Source: Sedimentisphaerales bacterium (GTDB lineage Bacteria > Planctomycetota > Phycisphaerae > Sedimentisphaerales > SG8-4). From it: a stretch of DNA of 10,295 nt. Made by a program: the position numbers and the translations under genes. Positions 6,254-10,295 of this stretch are shown piece by piece. The notes under the pieces were generated by a model. It had not been told where the DNA came from. It did not search any database and saw nothing but the letters and a program-made list of their open reading frames with translations. Where the stretch lies: assembly GCA_016932895.1 (NCBI GenBank), contig JAFGCA010000507.1, positions 1 to 10,295 of the forward strand, given 5' to 3'. Each line of letters starts with the position of its first letter. The stretch's first letter is position 1.

Positions 6254-6282
6254 TGGCGTCGGTCCATCGGGGCTGCTACAAT
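6254..6282 (+). promoter_or_regulatory. Promoter of rimO, placed for a leaderless transcript
   Basis: Plus strand: TGGCGT (6254-6259), a 17-bp spacer, TACAAT (6277-6282) with TGC before the -10, so an extended -10 as well. The expected start, 6-8 nt after the -10, falls at 6288-6290, on the ATG of rimO (6289). The 20 nt before that ATG contain no Shine-Dalgarno sequence close enough to work. Confidence 0.6.
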
Positions 6283-6288
6283 TCTCTT

Positions 6289-7728
6289 ATGAGCAAGAAA
6301 AATGCGCGAAATCGTGGGGCCCGTGAGCCGGGCTTGCCCTTGACGGTGAGCTTTACCTCTTTGGGCTGCCCAAAAAACCTCGTCGACAGCGAACGGATGC
6401 TTGCCGTCCTGGGGCAGGACGACATGGCCCTTGTGCCCTCCGGCGAGATCGCCGACGTGACGGTCATCAATACGTGCGGTTTCATCGAGGATGCCCGCCA
6501 GGAGGCCTATGAGTGCATCCAGGACGCCCTGGAACAGAAACACAACGGCGAGGTCGGCCGGGTCGTCGTGGCTGGCTGTCTGGCGCAGTACCAGCCCGAC
6601 CAGCTCCGCGAGAGATTCCCCGACATCGACGCCGTCGTCGGTCTTGCGCATCGCGACCAGCTCCACCAGATCATCCGCGGCCTCGTGGCCGAGCGCAGGT
6701 CAGTTCGCCCGGGTGCCGGAGCCGTCGTCCGCACCGATCCTTTCCGCGACCAGGTCACCGACGATCGCACCCGCCTTCGCCTGACGGCCCCGTCGTGGGC
6801 GTATCTCCGCATCGCCGAAGGGTGTTCCATGGGCTGTAGGTTTTGCTCGATTCCACGGATTCGGGGTCCATTCCGCAGCAAGAACCCCCGGGAAATCCTG
6901 GCAGAAGCGCAGGAATTGATCGAAACCGGCGCGATCGAACTGAACCTCATCGCACAGGAAACCACCAGCTACGGACGTGATATCGATTATAAGTCCGGTC
7001 TGGCAGGTATCTTACGTGAATTGAACGCCCTGGAGCCGCTCGGGTGGCTCCGCGTACTGTACGCCCACCCCGCCTCGTTGACCGACGAGATTATCGATTC
7101 CATGGGGCAGTGCGATAAAGTGTTGTCGTACCTGGACTTACCGTTGCAGCACATCAGCGACAGGCTCCTCGAGCAGATGAATCGCCACGTCACTCGCGCC
7201 CAGACCGAGCGTCTTCTCGACCGCCTCCGCAGCGCCATGCCCGATCTCGCGGTGCGGACGACGTTGATTGTGGGCTATCCCTCCGAGAGCGACGAGGAGT
7301 TCCAGGAATTGCTCGAATTCGTTCGGCAGCAACGGTTTACGCACCTTGGCGTCTTCGTGTATTCCCCGGAGCCCGGCACGGCAGCAGCCGGGCAGGAGCC
7401 TCGGATCGATCCGGAAATCGCCGATGCCCGCCTCGAAGCCCTGATGCTCGCCCAGCAGGAAATCGCCTTCGCCGACGCCGACGCGCTCGCCGGGCGGGAG
7501 TTTCCCTGCCTGCTGACAGACGAACTGCCTTGCGAAGACATCGAGGCCCTGGGTCTTGCCGCTGAGTCCCGCTGGCTGGCCGGCCGGTTGCCCCGCCAAG
7601 CCCCCGAAAGCGATTCGCTCACCTTTGTCGCCTGCCCACCCGATGGTGAACCGCCGCTCGACACCATTGTCCCCGTTCGCATCATCGGCCGGCAGGACTA
7701 CGATCTGCTTGCCGCCGTGTTGGCGTGA
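6289..7728 (+). CDS. rimO: Ribosomal protein S12 methylthiotransferase
   Basis: A 479-residue radical-SAM methylthiotransferase that adds a methylthio group to the beta-carbon of a conserved Asp in ribosomal protein S12. The N-terminal MTTase domain starts VSFTSLGCPKNLVDSERML (20-38) and carries the three auxiliary-cluster cysteines C27, C63 (NTCGFIEDAR) and C97 (AGCLAQ). The radical-SAM motif is GCSMGCRFCSIPRIRG (178-193), with C179, C183 and C186. A TRAM-like end, VPVRIIGRQDYDLLAAV (461-477), closes the protein. SLGCPKNLVDSE and the EGCSMGCRFCSIP form distinguish RimO from MiaB and MtaB. It is somewhat longer than the usual 430-450 residues because of a basic leader (MSKKNARNRG) and extra residues before the TRAM domain. 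The open frame runs far upstream (to 5686) but opposite pgsA, so the ATG at 6289 is the sensible start. It has no ribosome-binding site; see the promoter entry. Confidence 0.95.
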   Translation: MSKKNARNRGAREPGLPLTVSFTSLGCPKNLVDSERMLAVLGQDDMALVPSGEIADVTVINTCGFIEDARQEAYECIQDALEQKHNGEVGRVVVAGCLAQYQPDQLRERFPDIDAVVGLAHRDQLHQIIRGLVAERRSVRPGAGAVVRTDPFRDQVTDDRTRLRLTAPSWAYLRIAEGCSMGCRFCSIPRIRGPFRSKNPREILAEAQELIETGAIELNLIAQETTSYGRDIDYKSGLAGILRELNALEPLGWLRVLYAHPASLTDEIIDSMGQCDKVLSYLDLPLQHISDRLLEQMNRHVTRAQTERLLDRLRSAMPDLAVRTTLIVGYPSESDEEFQELLEFVRQQRFTHLGVFVYSPEPGTAAAGQEPRIDPEIADARLEALMLAQQEIAFADADALAGREFPCLLTDELPCEDIEALGLAAESRWLAGRLPRQAPESDSLTFVACPPDGEPPLDTIVPVRIIGRQDYDLLAAVLA

Positions 7729-7774
7729 CGTTCGGCCGGTCCAGCGACGATTCGTCCGTCGGCCGCGCATAGAA

Positions 7775-7796
7775 AAGGCCTCGTTGCCGAGGCCTT
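7775..7796 (-). terminator. Intrinsic terminator for ftsK, shared with convergent rimO
   Basis: A perfect 9-bp stem, AAGGCCTCG (7775-7783) and CGAGGCCTT (7788-7796), with a 4-nt loop. Read on the minus strand the stem is followed by TTTTCT, the form of an intrinsic terminator, 24 nt past the ftsK stop codon. Read on the plus strand it follows the rimO stop by 46 nt and is preceded by AAAA but followed only by GGTT, so it should work better for ftsK. Confidence 0.75.
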
Positions 7797-7819
7797 GGTT
7801 CGCGTCCGGCGTCAGTCGG

Positions 7820-10295
7820 TCACCCCCGGTCGTCCTCCTCCTCCTCCTCCTCCTCCTCGTCTTCCTCCTCATCGCCTTCTTCTTCGTCCTCGTCTTCCCA
7901 TTCCTCCTCGTCTTCTTCTTCTTCCTCGTCTTCCTCGTCTTCCTCCCACTCTTCGTCTTCGTCCTCTTCGTCGTCGCCTTCCTCTTCCTCCTCTTCCTCC
8001 TCATCTTCATCGACCGCGCCGCCGTCGCCGAACGGTCCTGCCTCGTCCGTTGCATTCTCTTCCGGCACGTCGTCTTCCTGGTCGCTCGGTTCGTCTGCGT
8101 CCTCGTTGAGCTTGTCCGCTTCGTTGAGGCCGATGACGGCTGGATTCAGTGCCGGCGGCGTCGCCGGCGTCGCCGGCGTAGCGCTATGCGAGCCTGCGCC
8201 TGCCGCCGGGCTCACGCCGCCACCGTAACCGCTTTCCTCGCTCATCCCGACGGGCTCTTCGTCTTCCCAGCCCATCTGGCGTTTGATCTCCTCGTACTCG
8301 TTCGGCGTGATGAGCACTTCGCGGGCCTGCGAGCCCTTGTACTCGCCCACGATCCCCACCATGGCCATCTGGTCGATCAGCCGCGACGCCCGTGAATACC
8401 CGACCGTCAGCCGCCGCTGCAGCAGTGACACCGATCCCCGCCCCGTTTGCAGCACGACCTTGACGGCCTCGTCAAACAGCTCGTCCTTCTCCAGGTCCGC
8501 CGGGTCCACCGTGTTAAGCTGCATCAGCTCCGGATGATAATGTGCCTTGGCCACATCGCGTACGTGCTCGACGATCCGATGGATCTCTCCGTCGCTGATA
8601 TATGCGCCTTGCGCCCGCACCAGGTCGCTCGTGCCTGGCTTGAGGAACAGCATGTCGCCCTGGCCCAGCAGCGTCTCGGCCCCGTTCTGGTCGAGCACGA
8701 TCCGGCTGTCCATTCTCGCCGCGACGCGGAACGAAATACGCGAGGGCAGGTTCGACTTGATCAGCCCGGTCACCACCGTTGCCTGCGGCCGTTGTGTCGC
8801 CAGGATGATATGAATGCCTACGGCCCGGCTCTTTTGCGCCAGCCGAATGACGTACGACTCCACTTCTTTCGCCGACGTCATCATCAGGTCCGCCAACTCG
8901 TCGATCACCACGACGATATACGGCAGCCGCAGCGGAATCTTCGCCTTTTCCTCCTCGTTCGACGGGTAGAACCGTTCGTAGATTTCGTCCGGCGTCAACT
9001 GGTTGAATCCCGCGATGTTGCGCACCCGAGCCTCGGCCAGCAGGGCGTACCGCTCGTCCATCTTGGTCGTGAGCCACTCGAGAATCTGCTCGGCCCGCTT
9101 CATTTCCGTCACGATCGGGCACATGAGGTGCGGCAGGTCCCGGAACGCGTTCATTTCGACCATCTTCGGGTCCACGAGGATCAGCTTGACCATATCGGGC
9201 CGCTGCGTCAGCAGAATGGACATGATGATCGAGTTGAGGCACACGCTTTTCCCCGAGCCGGTTGTGCCTGCGATCAGCAGGTGCGGCAGCTCCGTCATGT
9301 CCACGCAAAGCGACTCGCCCGACGCGTCCTTGCCCAGAAACAGCGGGATCTTCATCTTGCCCGCTCGCTCCGCCGCCAGGTGCAGCAGATCCTTGATCCG
9401 CACCACTTCCTTTTCCGTATTGGGCACTTCGATCCCGATCGTGTGCTTGCCGGGAATCGGCGCGACCACCCGCACCGCCGGCGCCCCCAGCGACCGCGCC
9501 AGATCATTCGCCAGGTTCGAAATCTGCGCCACCTTGATCCCGGCCGCCAACTGCAACTCGAACATCGTGATAACCGGGCCCGTCTCCGCCTCGACCACCT
9601 TCGCGTTGATGTTGAAGTCATGCAGCGTCGACTCGAGGACCTGGGCCTTCGCCCGCACGAGCTTCTCCTGCAACGCGGAGAATCCCTTCACCGGGTTCTC
9701 CAACAACTCCAGCGGCGGGAACTCGTAGTCCGCGTAATTCTGCTCGTCCGCCCCGGCCGGCACCGCCAAGGGTTTGGGCATCGACCCTCGAAGCCGCGCG
9801 AGCACCGCCGCCACCGCCTCGGGATGCGCGTCTTCCTTCTCCTTGACCAGCTCGTCCTGCGGTTCCATCCCCTTGCCTTGTTCCTGTCGGGCCTCTTCCT
9901 CCTCGCGAGCCCGCTCCTCCTCTTCCAGGATCGCCACCTCTCGAATCGCCGCCTCCCGTTGCGGCACCGGCATTGTGGCTGTTCGCGGCAGATAGTCCGC
10001 CGTTCGCTTCCGCTGCCAAGGCCAGGCCGGCCGCGGAATCTTCACCGTCGCCAGCACCGCCCGCCCGTGCCGTAGATACCAGATCCCGTGCAGCAGCCCC
10101 TTTGCCGCCCGGATCACCAGCGTATCCGCCGCCAGGATCAACCCGACCACCAGCGTCGCCGCCAGGATCAGCCCCGCCCCCGTTCCCGCCGCGTTGGCGA
10201 GCAGAAAATGTCCCAGCGCAATCCCCACCACCCCGCCATTGCCCTGCGCCAGCGAATTCGGCCCGCCCGGATAGATCGCATGCCAGGATGCACTC
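7820..10295 (-). CDS. ftsK: FtsK/SpoIIIE-family DNA translocase (5' end outside window)
   Basis: A septum-associated, ATP-driven double-stranded DNA pump that clears chromosomes during division. The frame is open to the right edge, so the N terminus is missing. Numbering from the first full codon (10294), residues about 20-65 hold the last membrane segments of the FtsK_4TM region, followed by a short Glu/Arg-rich linker (about 115-155) instead of the very long E. coli linker. The alpha/beta motor has Walker A GTTGSGKS (343-350), DPKMVEMN (375-382), Walker B VVVIDELADLM (461-471) and ATQRPQATVVTGLIKSNLPSRISF (499-522). The gamma winged helix that reads KOPS-type sites is present (about 604-664: DELFDEAV, LLQRRLTVGYSRASRLIDQM, REVLIT). 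After it comes an unusual 160-residue tail: a Pro/Ala/Thr stretch with ATPATPATP coded by GTCGCCGGC repeats (8151-8178), then a terminal 63-residue block with 57 Asp or Glu residues. The stop codon lies 24 nt before a terminator, supporting the tail as real coding sequence. Confidence 0.95.
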   Translation of the reverse strand, partial: SASWHAIYPGGPNSLAQGNGGVVGIALGHFLLANAAGTGAGLILAATLVVGLILAADTLVIRAAKGLLHGIWYLRHGRAVLATVKIPRPAWPWQRKRTADYLPRTATMPVPQREAAIREVAILEEEERAREEEEARQEQGKGMEPQDELVKEKEDAHPEAVAAVLARLRGSMPKPLAVPAGADEQNYADYEFPPLELLENPVKGFSALQEKLVRAKAQVLESTLHDFNINAKVVEAETGPVITMFELQLAAGIKVAQISNLANDLARSLGAPAVRVVAPIPGKHTIGIEVPNTEKEVVRIKDLLHLAAERAGKMKIPLFLGKDASGESLCVDMTELPHLLIAGTTGSGKSVCLNSIIMSILLTQRPDMVKLILVDPKMVEMNAFRDLPHLMCPIVTEMKRAEQILEWLTTKMDERYALLAEARVRNIAGFNQLTPDEIYERFYPSNEEEKAKIPLRLPYIVVVIDELADLMMTSAKEVESYVIRLAQKSRAVGIHIILATQRPQATVVTGLIKSNLPSRISFRVAARMDSRIVLDQNGAETLLGQGDMLFLKPGTSDLVRAQGAYISDGEIHRIVEHVRDVAKAHYHPELMQLNTVDPADLEKDELFDEAVKVVLQTGRGSVSLLQRRLTVGYSRASRLIDQMAMVGIVGEYKGSQAREVLITPNEYEEIKRQMGWEDEEPVGMSEESGYGGGVSPAAGAGSHSATPATPATPPALNPAVIGLNEADKLNEDADEPSDQEDDVPEENATDEAGPFGDGGAVDEDEEEEEEEEGDDEEDEDEEWEEDEEDEEEEEDEEEWEDEDEEEGDEEEDEEEEEEEEDDRG
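7833..8010. repeat. TCC/TTC-rich low-complexity tract coding the acidic FtsK tail
   Basis: On the plus strand this stretch is nearly all C and T, broken mainly by single G and A bases. It opens with an uninterrupted pyrimidine run of 26 nt (7833-7858), which is TCC repeated more than eight times; further short TCC and TTC runs follow. Read on the minus strand it gives GAG, GAA, GAC and GAT codons. Mixed GAG/GAA use and imperfect units suggest an older expansion kept for protein content; the pure run is the part most open to slippage and to assembly error. Confidence 0.85.

Noticed and set aside
5686..6288. Long N-terminal extension of rimO
   Set aside because: The frame is open but lies mostly opposite pgsA and crosses both promoters; RimO similarity starts after 6289.
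7833..8010. CRISPR or tandem-repeat array reading of the TCC-rich tract
   Set aside because: There are no spaced identical repeats; it is codon-phase low complexity inside ftsK.
7823..8011. Acidic FtsK tail as a frameshift artefact
   Set aside because: The frame continues smoothly from the gamma domain through a Pro/Ala/Thr linker, and the stop falls just before a strong terminator, so real coding is the simpler reading; an assembly check of the TCC run is still reasonable.
8447..10075. Plus-strand open frame of 542 codons opposite ftsK
   Set aside because: Arg/His/Leu-rich antisense shadow; the minus strand encodes an intact FtsK motor in the same span.

Overview
The window looks like ordinary chromosomal DNA of a GC-rich planctomycete-type bacterium, most plausibly class Phycisphaerae. 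The clues are a prepilin-like protein with the K-A-FTLIELLVVI head and the F-x-D-G-H-V...LKW tail common in that group, a large secreted-type GH127 enzyme, and dense short-spaced bacterial genes with Shine-Dalgarno motifs. This placement is inferred from protein style, not from a marker phylogeny. I see no rRNA, tRNA, CRISPR array, insertion sequence or prophage gene.

Layout, left to right. (1) Positions 1-482, minus strand: the start of a ferredoxin-dependent 2-oxoacid oxidoreductase operon. A two-cluster ferredoxin subunit is followed, with overlapping stop and start codons, by the alpha subunit (VorB type), which runs off the left edge. A good promoter (TTGGCA-17-TAGAAT) precedes it. (2) 786-1565, plus strand: a secreted or surface prepilin-like protein. 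(3) 1683-2816, minus strand: a PilT-family retraction ATPase with its own promoter, convergent with the prepilin gene. (4) 3073-6122, minus strand: pgsA (phosphatidylglycerophosphate synthase) followed 38 nt later by a GH127 beta-L-arabinofuranosidase-type enzyme, probably one transcript. (5) 6289-7728, plus strand: rimO (ribosomal protein S12 methylthiotransferase), divergent from pgsA. (6) 7820-10295, minus strand: ftsK/spoIIIE DNA translocase, whose 5' end lies beyond the right edge, convergent with rimO. A strong hairpin terminator separates these two.

The genes serve mostly separate jobs: anaerobic-type 2-oxoacid metabolism, surface pili, plant or algal polysaccharide breakdown, phospholipid synthesis, ribosome modification and chromosome segregation. 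I found no convincing novel multi-gene system. The points most worth a second look are small-scale: a C-terminal tail on FtsK in which 57 of 63 residues are Asp or Glu, encoded by a TCC-type repeat tract; the divergent pgsA and rimO promoters, which share identical -35 and -10 hexamers at identical spacing; and a rimO promoter placed so that the mRNA would start at or next to the ATG (leaderless).
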